From Oceanospirillaceae bacterium (GTDB taxonomy: Bacteria > Pseudomonadota > Gammaproteobacteria > Pseudomonadales > Balneatricaceae), in NCBI GenBank assembly GCA_023954795.1, contig JAGSHA010000003.1:1-38937 (forward strand): DNA of 38,937 nucleotides, given 5' to 3'. A program made the translations under genes and the position numbers. This document shows, piece after piece, positions 26,077 to 33,867 of the stretch. The notes beneath the pieces were generated by a model that worked only from the letters and a program-made list of their open reading frames with translations, was not told where the DNA came from and searched no databases. The number at the start of each line of letters is the position of its first letter. The first letter of the stretch is position 1.

Positions 26077-26105
26077 TTGTATTGTGGTTACGAAATGCTT
26101 ATACT
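26077..26105 (+). promoter_or_regulatory. Candidate sdhCDAB promoter
   Basis: TTGTAT (26077-26082), a 17-base spacer and TATACT (26100-26105) form a plausible sigma-70 promoter. The predicted start near 26112 gives a leader of about 120 bases before sdhC. The -35 matches the consensus at three positions and the -10 at five. Confidence 0.5.
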
Positions 26106-26210
26106 CTCGCACCGAAGTTTATGTGCCTTAAAAGCGCTACAAGTGCCGAATTAAAGGGACGTGAGCTTTTTGGACGAGGTACTTATCTTTATAGCACTTC
26201 CTAGCAACCA

Positions 26211-26227
26211 TGCCCTGCAAGAGGGCA
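26211..26227 (+). promoter_or_regulatory. Hairpin covering the sdhC ribosome-binding site
   Basis: TGCCCT (26211-26216) and AGGGCA (26222-26227) form an exact 6-bp, mostly GC stem with a GCAAG loop. The 3' arm contains most of the GAGGG Shine-Dalgarno (26221-26225), nine bases before the sdhC GTG. Folding would hide the site, so a protein or small RNA could control sdhC translation here. Confidence 0.45.
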
Positions 26228-26234
26228 GCAAAGT

Positions 26235-26624
26235 GTGACAAGAGCCGTGAATAAGAAAAGACCTGTAAACCTAGATCTGCGAACAATCAAACAGCCGCTT
26301 CCGGCGATTACATCCATTCTGCACCGTGCGACCGGCGTAGCACTTTTTGTTGCTGCTGCGTTCATGATGTATGCACTGGGTCTATCCCTGGAATCAGAAG
26401 CTGGCTTCAACGAAGCCGTTGAAATGTTCGAGAATGGCTTCCTTGCGAAGCTGATTGCGTGGGGATGTGTATCAGCACTGCTGTATCACTTCTTTGCGGG
26501 CATCAAACACCTGGTAATGGATTTCGGACACTGTGAAGAACTGGAAAGTGGCTTGAAAGCTGCTCAGGTTACACTGGGTCTGAGCGCTGTAGCAGTCCTT
26601 CTGGCGGGAGTATGGATATGGTAA
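26235..26624 (+). CDS. sdhC: Succinate dehydrogenase cytochrome b556 subunit
   Basis: The 129-residue inner-membrane protein has three hydrophobic helices and anchors complex II, binding haem b and ubiquinone with SdhD. The start MTRAVNKKRPVNLDLRTI aligns residue for residue with E. coli SdhC (MIRNVKKQRPVNLDL), which supports the GTG at 26235. HRATGV (the quinone-site region) and YHFFAGIKHLVMDFG carry the conserved haem-ligand His region. GAGGG lies nine bases upstream but within a predicted hairpin. It is the first gene of sdhCDAB and overlaps sdhD by seven bases. Confidence 0.95.
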   Translation: MTRAVNKKRPVNLDLRTIKQPLPAITSILHRATGVALFVAAAFMMYALGLSLESEAGFNEAVEMFENGFLAKLIAWGCVSALLYHFFAGIKHLVMDFGHCEELESGLKAAQVTLGLSAVAVLLAGVWIW

Positions 26625-26965
26625 CTAGTATTACTAGCTTTGGTCGCAGTGGCCTGTACGACTGGATGATCCAGCGTGTAACTGCTGTCGTTCTTGCTGC
26701 TTACACTATTTTTATGATCGGTTATCTGGCATTTGGTGCCGAACTGACATACGAAATGTGGAATTCGCTGTTTGAAGGCACAGCGATGCGCATCTTTACC
26801 CTGCTTGCGTTGCTGTCTATGGCTGCACACGTATGGATTGGCCTGTGGTCTGTTTCTACAGATTACATCAAGCCAACTGGATTGCGTTTTCTGTTTCAAT
26901 CAGGCTCTGGACTAGTGACGTTTATTTACGTCGTTTGGGGCATCCAGATTCTGTGGGGTATCTAA
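26618..26965 (+). CDS. sdhD: Succinate dehydrogenase membrane anchor subunit
   Basis: The 115-residue protein has exactly the length of E. coli SdhD and the same start pattern (MVTSITSFGRSGLYDWMIQR against MVSNASALGRNGVHDF). Three membrane helices follow, then AHVWIGLWSVSTDYIKP carrying the haem-side His and the Asp-Tyr quinone site. With SdhC it anchors SdhAB and passes electrons to ubiquinone. The ATG at 26618 is chosen because GGGAG lies seven bases upstream; the ATG at 26612 is too close to that site. It overlaps sdhC by seven bases and precedes sdhA by three. Confidence 0.95.
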   Translation: MVTSITSFGRSGLYDWMIQRVTAVVLAAYTIFMIGYLAFGAELTYEMWNSLFEGTAMRIFTLLALLSMAAHVWIGLWSVSTDYIKPTGLRFLFQSGSGLVTFIYVVWGIQILWGI

Positions 26966-26968
26966 AAG

Positions 26969-28741
26969 ATGTCTAAGCTGCGTACGCTAACTTTCGACGC
27001 AATTGTTGTCGGTGGCGGTGGTGCTGGCATGCGAGCTGCACTTCAGCTGGCACAGTCCGGTTTAAACACTGCATGTGTAACTAAGGTCTTCCCGACCCGT
27101 TCACACACAGTATCTGCTCAGGGTGGTATTACCTGTGCAATTGCTTCCTCTGATCCAAACGACGATTGGCGCTGGCACATGTACGATACCGTTAAAGGTT
27201 CCGACTATATCGGTGACCAAGACGCTATCGAATACATGTGTTCTGTAGGTCCTCAGGCTGTATTTGAGCTGGACCACATGGGCTTGCCATTTTCCCGTAC
27301 TGAAGCTGGTCGTATCTACCAGCGTCCGTTTGGTGGTCAGTCTAAAAACTTTGGTGAGGGCGGTCAGGCCGCTCGTACCTGTGCTGCTGCTGACCGTACC
27401 GGTCACGCACTGCTGCACACCCTGTATCAGGGTAACGTTAAAGCCGGTACTACCTTTCTGAATGAATGGTATGCTGTAGATCTGGTGACAAATGCTGACG
27501 GTGCAATCGTTGGTTGTATCGCCATCTGTATCGAAACCGGTGAGACCGTATACATCAAAGCTAAGGCAACTGTCCTGGCGACAGGTGGTGCGGGTCGTAT
27601 CTATTCTTCTACTACCAACGCTCTTATCAATACCGGTGACGGTATGGGTATGTCCTTGCGTGCAGGTGTTCCTGCTCAGGATATGGAGATGTGGCAGTTC
27701 CACCCAACCGGTATTGCGGGTGCGGGTGTTCTGGTTACTGAGGGTTGTCGTGGTGAAGGTGGTTACCTGATCAACAAAGACGGCGAGCGTTTCATGGAGC
27801 GTTATGCTCCTAACGCGAAGGATCTGGCAGGTCGTGACGTGGTTGCACGTTCTATGATTCTGGAGATTCTGGATGGCCGTGGTTGTGGTGAAGAGGGTGA
27901 TCACGTATTCCTGAAGCTGGATCACTTGGGCGAAGAAGTTCTGCACTCTCGTCTGCCTGGTATCTGTGAACTGTCTAAGACGTTTGCAGCAACTGATCCG
28001 GTTAAAGCGCCAATCCCAGTTGTACCGACTTGTCACTACCAGATGGGTGGTGTTGCTACCAACATCGGTGGTCAGGCGATTGCGCCGGATGCTGATGGCA
28101 ACGATCATATCGTTGAAGGTCTGTTTGCATGTGGTGAAGTTGCCTGTGTATCCGTACACGGTGCTAACCGTCTGGGTGGTAACTCCCTGCTTGACCTGGT
28201 TGTATTCGGTCGCGCTGCAGGTATCCAGATTGAGAAGCAGCTGCAGGAAGGCTATGAGAACACCGACGCGACAGAGGAAGATCTGGAACGCGCGATGGCT
28301 CGCCTGAACAAGCTGAACAATTCTACCAGTGGTGAAAGTGTTTCTGCTGTTCGTAAAGAACTTCAGGACACCATGCAGCTGTACTTCGGTGTATTCCGTG
28401 ACGGCGAAAGCATGCAGAAAGGTCTGGAACTGCTGAAAGGTATTCGCGCTAAAGTTGATAACTTGCATCTGGAAGATAAGAGTCAGTCATTCAATACTGC
28501 ACGTATTGAAGCGCTGGAACTTCAGAACCTGATGGAAGTTGCTGAAGCAACTGCGATTGCAGCTGAAGTCCGTAAGGAATCTCGTGGTGCTCACGCACGT
28601 AACGATTTCACCGAGCGTGATGACGAGAACTGGCTGTGCCACTCCATGTACTTCCCAGGTGAAAAACGTATCGGTAAGCGTGCGGTTAACTTCGCACCTA
28701 AAACCATGGATGCGTTCCCGCCTAAAATTCGTACATACTAA
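26969..28741 (+). CDS. sdhA: Succinate dehydrogenase flavoprotein subunit
   Basis: The 590-residue cytoplasmic-face subunit (E. coli 588) oxidises succinate to fumarate with covalently bound FAD. The FAD loop VVGGGGAGMRAA is at the N terminus, and the His of TRSHTVSAQGG is the flavin attachment site. QNF-like SKNFGEGGQAART, HPTGIAGAGVLVTEGCRGEGG and HGANRLGGNSLLDLVVFGR are catalytic and FAD-binding blocks. The C terminus FPPKIRTY is identical in pattern to E. coli. It sits three bases after sdhD and is followed by sdhB after 12 bases with AAGGAG. Codon bias is strong, with TTA, CTA and TCA nearly absent. Confidence 0.98.
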   Translation: MSKLRTLTFDAIVVGGGGAGMRAALQLAQSGLNTACVTKVFPTRSHTVSAQGGITCAIASSDPNDDWRWHMYDTVKGSDYIGDQDAIEYMCSVGPQAVFELDHMGLPFSRTEAGRIYQRPFGGQSKNFGEGGQAARTCAAADRTGHALLHTLYQGNVKAGTTFLNEWYAVDLVTNADGAIVGCIAICIETGETVYIKAKATVLATGGAGRIYSSTTNALINTGDGMGMSLRAGVPAQDMEMWQFHPTGIAGAGVLVTEGCRGEGGYLINKDGERFMERYAPNAKDLAGRDVVARSMILEILDGRGCGEEGDHVFLKLDHLGEEVLHSRLPGICELSKTFAATDPVKAPIPVVPTCHYQMGGVATNIGGQAIAPDADGNDHIVEGLFACGEVACVSVHGANRLGGNSLLDLVVFGRAAGIQIEKQLQEGYENTDATEEDLERAMARLNKLNNSTSGESVSAVRKELQDTMQLYFGVFRDGESMQKGLELLKGIRAKVDNLHLEDKSQSFNTARIEALELQNLMEVAEATAIAAEVRKESRGAHARNDFTERDDENWLCHSMYFPGEKRIGKRAVNFAPKTMDAFPPKIRTY

Positions 28742-28753
28742 GGAGTTGTTATC

Positions 28754-29458
28754 ATGCTGGTAAGTGTATATCGCTATAACCCTGAGACTGATGACAAGCC
28801 TTACATGCAGGATATCCATATCGATATCCCGGGTGGTAAGGACATCATGGTGCTGGATCTCCTTCAGTTGCTGAAGGATAAAGATCCGTCTCTGGCATAC
28901 CGTCGCTCCTGCCGTGAAGGTGTTTGCGGTTCCGATGGTCTGAACATGAACGGCCTGAACGGTCTGGCTTGTATCACTCCGCTGTCCGCAGTGGTAGAGA
29001 ATGACAAGCTTGTACTGCGTCCGTTGCCGGGTCTGCCGGTTATTCGCGACGTTGTTGTAGACATGACTCAGTTCTACAAAGCGTACGAGAAAATTAAGCC
29101 GTTCCTGATCAATGATACGCCGGCACCGGCGATTGAACGTCTGCAGTCTCCGGAAGAACGTGCTGAGCTGGATGGTTTGTACGAGTGTATTCTCTGTGCA
29201 TGCTGTTCAACATCTTGTCCGTCTTTCTGGTGGAACCCAGACAAGTTCATTGGTCCATCAGGCCTGCTGCAGGCATACCGCTTCCTGGCGGATAGCCGAG
29301 ACACCGCGACGCGCGAACGTCTGGCTGATCTGGATGACCCGTTCAGCGTCTTCCGCTGCCACGGCATCATGAACTGTGTGAATGTTTGCCCTAAAGGTCT
29401 TAACCCGACCAAGGCAATCGGTAAGATTCGCAACATGCTCATTCAGCAAGCGACCTGA
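28754..29458 (+). CDS. sdhB: Succinate dehydrogenase iron-sulfur subunit
   Basis: The 234-residue protein (E. coli 238) carries the three clusters that wire SdhA to the quinone site. The N-terminal ferredoxin domain has CREGVCGSDG and a later Cys in NGLAC for [2Fe-2S]. The C-terminal domain has CILCACCSTSCPSFWW for [4Fe-4S] and CHGIMNCVNVCPKGLNP for [3Fe-4S] and closure of the 4Fe site. AAGGAG lies about 8 bases before the ATG. It is the last gene of sdhCDAB and is followed directly by a strong terminator. Confidence 0.98.
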   Translation: MLVSVYRYNPETDDKPYMQDIHIDIPGGKDIMVLDLLQLLKDKDPSLAYRRSCREGVCGSDGLNMNGLNGLACITPLSAVVENDKLVLRPLPGLPVIRDVVVDMTQFYKAYEKIKPFLINDTPAPAIERLQSPEERAELDGLYECILCACCSTSCPSFWWNPDKFIGPSGLLQAYRFLADSRDTATRERLADLDDPFSVFRCHGIMNCVNVCPKGLNPTKAIGKIRNMLIQQAT

Positions 29459-29459
29459 T

Positions 29460-29492
29460 AAAAAGCGGTGCCCTAGGGCACCGCTTTTTTTT
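29460..29492 (+). terminator. Intrinsic terminator after sdhB
   Basis: AAAAAGCGGTGCCC and GGGCACCGCTTTTT form a stem of about 13 bp around TA, followed by more T. It starts right at the sdhB stop, which separates the sdh and suc transcription units. Confidence 0.93.
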
Positions 29493-29731
29493 GTTCTTTT
29501 TGTGCTGAATGAGAAAGACTAATTGTCCGATTAGAAAAAAATGACAATTCAGTGATATTCACACAAAGAATTATTTAAAGCTTCCTGTGAAAAGCTATAG
29601 AATACCAACCGCCAAGCACAGGGACGCCTGTGGTGGCAGAGTAAATATACGGTAACGTCAAAGAGGGGCAGGCTGGACAGCGAATCGGCTGGTAAAGCTT
29701 AGCAAAGCCCCCTGAGCCAGGGTGATCAAGA
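29493..29731 (+). promoter_or_regulatory. sucA upstream region with paired inverted repeats
   Basis: After the sdhB terminator, about 240 bases precede sucA. AATTGTC (29521-29527) and GACAATT (29543-29549) are exact inverted halves 22 bases apart centre to centre. TTCACA (29558-29563) and TGTGAA (29586-29591) form a second pair. A TATAGA box near 29596 is a candidate -10. A dedicated suc promoter is expected here because of the terminator, but I cannot assign a clear -35. Confidence 0.35.
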
Positions 29732-32566
29732 ATGCAAGAAGGCATCATGGAGTTGATGTGGAAAAATGCGCACCTTTACGGTGGCAACCTTTCCTACATC
29801 GAACAACTGTACGAAACCTACCTGATGGATCCGAGTGCTGTTCCACAAGAATGGCGTGAAGAATTCGATCGTTTACCTAAAGTGGGTGACAACCTTACAC
29901 AGGATGTTCCGCACTCAACTATCCAGGAACATTTCCTGTACCTCGCTAAAAACCAGAAACGCGCTGCACCCGCTGCTGTCAGTTCTGTTAGCTCAGAGCA
30001 TGAGAAGAAGCAGGTTCGCGTTCTGCGAATGATCAACGCATATCGCGTACGTGGTCATCAGGTGGCAACCATCGACCCGTTGGGTCTGCTGGAACGTGAA
30101 GATGTTCCAGATCTGGATCCTCGCTACCATGAATTGTCTGAAGCTGATTACGATACCGTTTTCCAGCTTGGTTCCCTGTTCTTCGGTCCTGAAGAAGCGC
30201 CGTTGAAAGACATTCTGGCTGACCTGAAGAAAACATACTGCGGCTCCGTGGGTGCGGAGTACATGCACATCGTTGATACTCAGGAAAAACGCTGGATCCA
30301 GTCGCGACTGGAACCAAGTCGTTCTCATCCAGTGGTTGAGTCTGAGAAGAAAATGATGGTCCTTGAGCGCCTGACGGCTGCTGAAGGTCTGGAAAAATAC
30401 TTGGGTTCACGCTACGCCGGTGCTAAGCGCTTCGGTCTGGAAGGCGGCGAATCCATGATTGTCTGCCTGAACTCTTTGATTCAGCGTGCAGGCAAGCAGG
30501 GTACTAAAGAAGTTGTGATCGGCATGGCCCACCGTGGTCGTCTGAACACGCTGGTGAATATCTTTGGTAAGAACCCGGCTGAGCTGTTTGGTGAGTTTGA
30601 AGGTAAGAAAATGGTGGAAACGTCCGGTGACGTTAAGTACCACCAGGGTTTCTCTTCCAACGTAATGACCGCTGACGGTGAGGTTCACCTGGCGATGGCG
30701 TTTAACCCATCCCACTTGGAAATCTCTGCGCCGGTTGTTGAAGGTTCTGTACGTGCTCGTCAGGATCGACGTGATGATGCGGTCGGTACAACGGTACTGC
30801 CGGTCAACATCCACGGTGATCAGGCGTTTGCTGGCCAGGGTGTGGTGATGGAGACATTCCAGATGTCCCAGACCCGTGCTTACAAAACTGGCGGTACAAT
30901 CCACCTTGTTATCAACAACCAGGTTGGTTTTACCACCAACAAAAAAGAAGACTCCCGCTCTTCTGAGTACTGTACTGATGTCGCGAAGATGGTGTCTGCA
31001 CCAATCTTCCACGTAAACGGAGACGATCCGGAAGCGGTACGCTTTGTTACTCAGCTGGCGGTAGACTATCGTAACGAATTCAAAAAAGACGTTGTTATCG
31101 ATCTGGTTTGCTACCGTCGTCGTGGCCATAACGAGGCGGATGAACCATCCGGTACTCAGCCACTGATGTACGCTCAGATCAAGAAACAGAAAACAACGCG
31201 TGAGCTGTATGCCCAGCAGATGATCAGCGAAGGTGTTATCACCGCTGAACAGAGCAAGGCGATGGAGAAGGACTACCGTTCTGCACTGGAAAACGGTGAG
31301 CACGTAGTACAGTCTCTTGTGCAGCAGCCAAACGAAGAACTCTTCGTTGATTGGCGTCCGTATCTCGGCCATAAGTGGGTCTTTGACCACGATACCGGTG
31401 TTGACCTTAAGCTCCTGCAAGAGCTGGGTAACAAACTGTGTGACGTGCCGGACGGCTTCACTGTCCAGCGTCAGGTTCAGAAAATTATTGATGACCGTAA
31501 GCGTATGGCTGCGGGTGCAATGGCTCTGAACTGGGGTATGGCAGAATCGTTGGCATACGCTTCTATTCTGGCGGAAGGCCACCCGGTACGTATTACCGGT
31601 CAGGATGTTGGTCGAGGCACGTTCTCCCACCGTCATGCGGTTCTTCACAACCAGAAAGATGCAGAAACACATACGCCTCTGGAAAACTTGTCTCCAGAAC
31701 AGCCGCGTCTGACATTGCATGATTCTTATCTGTCTGAAGAAGCGGTACTTGCATTCGAGTACGGTTATTCAACCACTACACCTAATGCATTGGTAATCTG
31801 GGAAGCTCAGTTTGGCGATTTCGCTAACGGTGCTCAGGTTGTTATTGACCAGTTTATTACAAGTGGCGAGCAGAAATGGCAGCGCCTGTGTGGCCTGACG
31901 ATGCTTCTGCCTCATGGCTTTGAAGGTCAGGGGCCAGAGCACTCTTCTGCACGTCTGGAACGTTATCTCCAGCTGTGTGCTGAACACAACATTCAGGTGT
32001 GTGTTCCTACGACTCCGGCTCAGATCTTCCACTTGCTACGTCGTCAGGTCGTTCGACCTCTGCGTAAGCCTTTGGTCGTTATGTCGCCGAAAAGTCTGTT
32101 GCGTCACAAGCAGGCAACCTCGACTCTGGAAGAGTTGGCTGAAGGCACGATGTTCAAGCCAGTGATTGCTGAGACTGATCAGCAGGATCCGAGCAAGGTT
32201 AAGCGTGTTGTTCTGTGTAGCGGTAAGGTCTACTACGACCTGTATAACCGTCGTGCAGAGCTGGAAAAAGATGATGTTGCCATCATTCGTATTGAACAGC
32301 TGTATCCATTCCCTGAGAAGGATCTGGCGCGTGCGCTTGGTGAGTACACAAATCTGGAGTCTGTGGTTTGGTGTCAGGAAGAGCCAATGAACCAGGGCGC
32401 CTGGTACTGCAGTCAGCATCACATGCGTTCGATTCTGCACGCTCAGAATCCTAATCTGCACCTTGAAGGTGTAGGTCGTCCGCACGCAGCGGCACCTGCT
32501 GTAGGTTACGTATCTGTACACCTTGAACAGCAAGAAAAACTGGTTAACGAAGCAATCAACGGTTGA
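29732..32566 (+). CDS. sucA: 2-oxoglutarate dehydrogenase E1 component
   Basis: The 944-residue thiamine-diphosphate enzyme (E. coli 933) decarboxylates 2-oxoglutarate and transfers the succinyl group to the lipoyl arm of SucB. The N terminus includes SYIEQLYETYLMDP, the E2-binding region typical of E1o. IGMAHRGRLNTL, NPSHLEI, HGDQAFAGQGVVMET (near 360-375, thiamine/Mg site) and CYRRRGHNEADEPS are family blocks. The C-terminal transketolase domain has EAQFGDFANGAQ and LPHGFEGQGPEHSSARLER. The ATG at 29732 has GGTGA six bases upstream; an in-frame ATG at 29747 after AGAAGG is a less likely alternative. It begins the sucABlpdA-sucCD cluster. Confidence 0.98.
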   Translation: MQEGIMELMWKNAHLYGGNLSYIEQLYETYLMDPSAVPQEWREEFDRLPKVGDNLTQDVPHSTIQEHFLYLAKNQKRAAPAAVSSVSSEHEKKQVRVLRMINAYRVRGHQVATIDPLGLLEREDVPDLDPRYHELSEADYDTVFQLGSLFFGPEEAPLKDILADLKKTYCGSVGAEYMHIVDTQEKRWIQSRLEPSRSHPVVESEKKMMVLERLTAAEGLEKYLGSRYAGAKRFGLEGGESMIVCLNSLIQRAGKQGTKEVVIGMAHRGRLNTLVNIFGKNPAELFGEFEGKKMVETSGDVKYHQGFSSNVMTADGEVHLAMAFNPSHLEISAPVVEGSVRARQDRRDDAVGTTVLPVNIHGDQAFAGQGVVMETFQMSQTRAYKTGGTIHLVINNQVGFTTNKKEDSRSSEYCTDVAKMVSAPIFHVNGDDPEAVRFVTQLAVDYRNEFKKDVVIDLVCYRRRGHNEADEPSGTQPLMYAQIKKQKTTRELYAQQMISEGVITAEQSKAMEKDYRSALENGEHVVQSLVQQPNEELFVDWRPYLGHKWVFDHDTGVDLKLLQELGNKLCDVPDGFTVQRQVQKIIDDRKRMAAGAMALNWGMAESLAYASILAEGHPVRITGQDVGRGTFSHRHAVLHNQKDAETHTPLENLSPEQPRLTLHDSYLSEEAVLAFEYGYSTTTPNALVIWEAQFGDFANGAQVVIDQFITSGEQKWQRLCGLTMLLPHGFEGQGPEHSSARLERYLQLCAEHNIQVCVPTTPAQIFHLLRRQVVRPLRKPLVVMSPKSLLRHKQATSTLEELAEGTMFKPVIAETDQQDPSKVKRVVLCSGKVYYDLYNRRAELEKDDVAIIRIEQLYPFPEKDLARALGEYTNLESVVWCQEEPMNQGAWYCSQHHMRSILHAQNPNLHLEGVGRPHAAAPAVGYVSVHLEQQEKLVNEAING

Positions 32567-32616
32567 TCAGGTGATCGAAAGTAATCACCTGACGGAGCAA
32601 CGGTAAAGGAAATAAC

Positions 32617-33819
32617 ATGTCCATCGAAATTAAAGCGCCGACTTTCCCTGAATCAGTAGCAGACGGTACTGTTGCAACCTGGCACAAGCAGCCAGGCGAA
32701 GCGTGTTCTGCGGACGAGCTGATTGTAGATATCGAAACAGACAAAGTAGTACTGGAAGTAGTAGCACCTGAAGACGGTGTTGTTGCCGAGATCCTGAAAG
32801 GCGAAGGCGACACCGTACTGAGTGAAGAAGTACTGGCAACCTTCACCGCAGGTGCAGCGGGTGCAGCAGCACCTGCCGCTGCTGCAGAAGCAGCGCCAGC
32901 AGGCGATGCAGATAAGGTTGGTCCAGCGGCACGTAAGCTGATCGACGAAAACGGTCTGGATGCTTCTGCGATCCCAGGTACCGGTAAAAACGGCGGTATC
33001 ACTAAGGAAGACGTTCAGAACTTCCTGAAAAACAAACCAGCAGCACCTGCAGCACCTGCTGCGGCAGCACCTGCTGCTTCCGCAACAGCGGCGGCACTGA
33101 ACATCGTAACCGGTGAGCGCGTTGAGAAACGTGTTCCTATGACACGTCTGCGTGCCACTATCGCTAAACGTCTGGTTGAAGCACAGCAGAACGCTGCAAT
33201 GCTGACCACGTACAACGAAGTGAACATGAAGCCGGTTATGGAACTGCGTAAGCAGTACAAAGACCTGTTCGAGAAGACCCATAACGGTACCCGTCTGGGC
33301 TTCATGTCTTTCTTCGTGAAAGCGGCAACTGAAGCACTGAAGAAATTCCCAGCGGTTAACGCATCTATCGACGGTAACGACATGGTTTACCACGGTTACC
33401 AGGATATCGGTGTCGCTGTATCTACCGAACGTGGTCTGATGGTTCCTGTTCTGCGTGATACAGATGCAATGAGCCTGGCGGATGTTGAATCGACTATCGC
33501 TGACTTCGGTAAGCGTGGTCGTGAAGGTAAGCTGGGTCTGGACGATATGCAGGGCGGTACTTTCACCATCACTAACGGTGGTGTATTCGGTTCCCTGATG
33601 TCTACACCTATCCTGAACCCGCCTCAGACTGCAATCATGGGTATGCACAAGATCCAGGAACGCCCAATGGCAGTCAACGGTCAGGTTGAAATCCTGCCGA
33701 TGATGTACCTGGCCCTGTCTTACGACCACCGTATGATTGACGGTAAGGAAGCTGTACAATTCCTCGTGACTATTAAAGACCTTCTGGAAGATCCTGCACG
33801 TATGCTGCTGGAAGTCTAA
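32617..33819 (+). CDS. sucB: Dihydrolipoyl succinyltransferase, 2-oxoglutarate dehydrogenase E2
   Basis: The 400-residue protein forms the core of the 2-oxoglutarate dehydrogenase complex. The lipoyl domain (1-77) has DIETDKVVLEV with the lipoylated Lys43. An Ala/Pro-rich linker leads to the E3-binding domain (about 107-140, GPAARKLIDENGLDASAI). A second Ala/Pro linker precedes the catalytic domain (about 170-400), ending with SYDHRMIDGKEAVQFL, where His and Asp are catalytic. AAAGGAA lies upstream of the ATG. It follows sucA by 50 bp and precedes lpdA by 48 bp, so E1, E2 and E3 appear to be expressed together. Confidence 0.97.
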   Translation: MSIEIKAPTFPESVADGTVATWHKQPGEACSADELIVDIETDKVVLEVVAPEDGVVAEILKGEGDTVLSEEVLATFTAGAAGAAAPAAAAEAAPAGDADKVGPAARKLIDENGLDASAIPGTGKNGGITKEDVQNFLKNKPAAPAAPAAAAPAASATAAALNIVTGERVEKRVPMTRLRATIAKRLVEAQQNAAMLTTYNEVNMKPVMELRKQYKDLFEKTHNGTRLGFMSFFVKAATEALKKFPAVNASIDGNDMVYHGYQDIGVAVSTERGLMVPVLRDTDAMSLADVESTIADFGKRGREGKLGLDDMQGGTFTITNGGVFGSLMSTPILNPPQTAIMGMHKIQERPMAVNGQVEILPMMYLALSYDHRMIDGKEAVQFLVTIKDLLEDPARMLLEV

Positions 33820-33867
33820 GTCAGCCCAAAACTATAACGAGTGAATTGATAGGATAGGTAAAGAGAC

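Larger units (their letters stand above)
25775..26234. promoter_or_regulatory. Divergent gltA/sdhC control region
   Basis: This 460-bp stretch has no gene. It holds the gltA promoter and its structured leader on the minus side, the candidate sdh promoter at 26077-26105 on the plus side, and an sdh leader of about 120 bases ending in a hairpin over the ribosome site. The central part (25930-26070) is AT-rich with no other feature I can name. Coordinate control of citrate synthase and succinate dehydrogenase from this shared region is likely but inferred. Confidence 0.6.

Noticed and set aside
27101..28468. 455-codon open frame on the minus strand inside sdhA
   Set aside because: It is in exact codon phase with sdhA and is explained by avoidance of TTA, CTA and TCA codons. 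The predicted protein is rich in Thr, Val and Gln without any recognisable domain.
30407..31720. 437-codon minus-strand open frame inside sucA
   Set aside because: It is codon-phase complementary to sucA, has no ribosome site or domain, and shows the same bias artefact.
32653..33759. 368-codon minus-strand open frame inside sucB
   Set aside because: It is the complement of the Ala/Pro-rich and catalytic parts of sucB; the Cys/Arg-rich translation is low-complexity and not protein-like.
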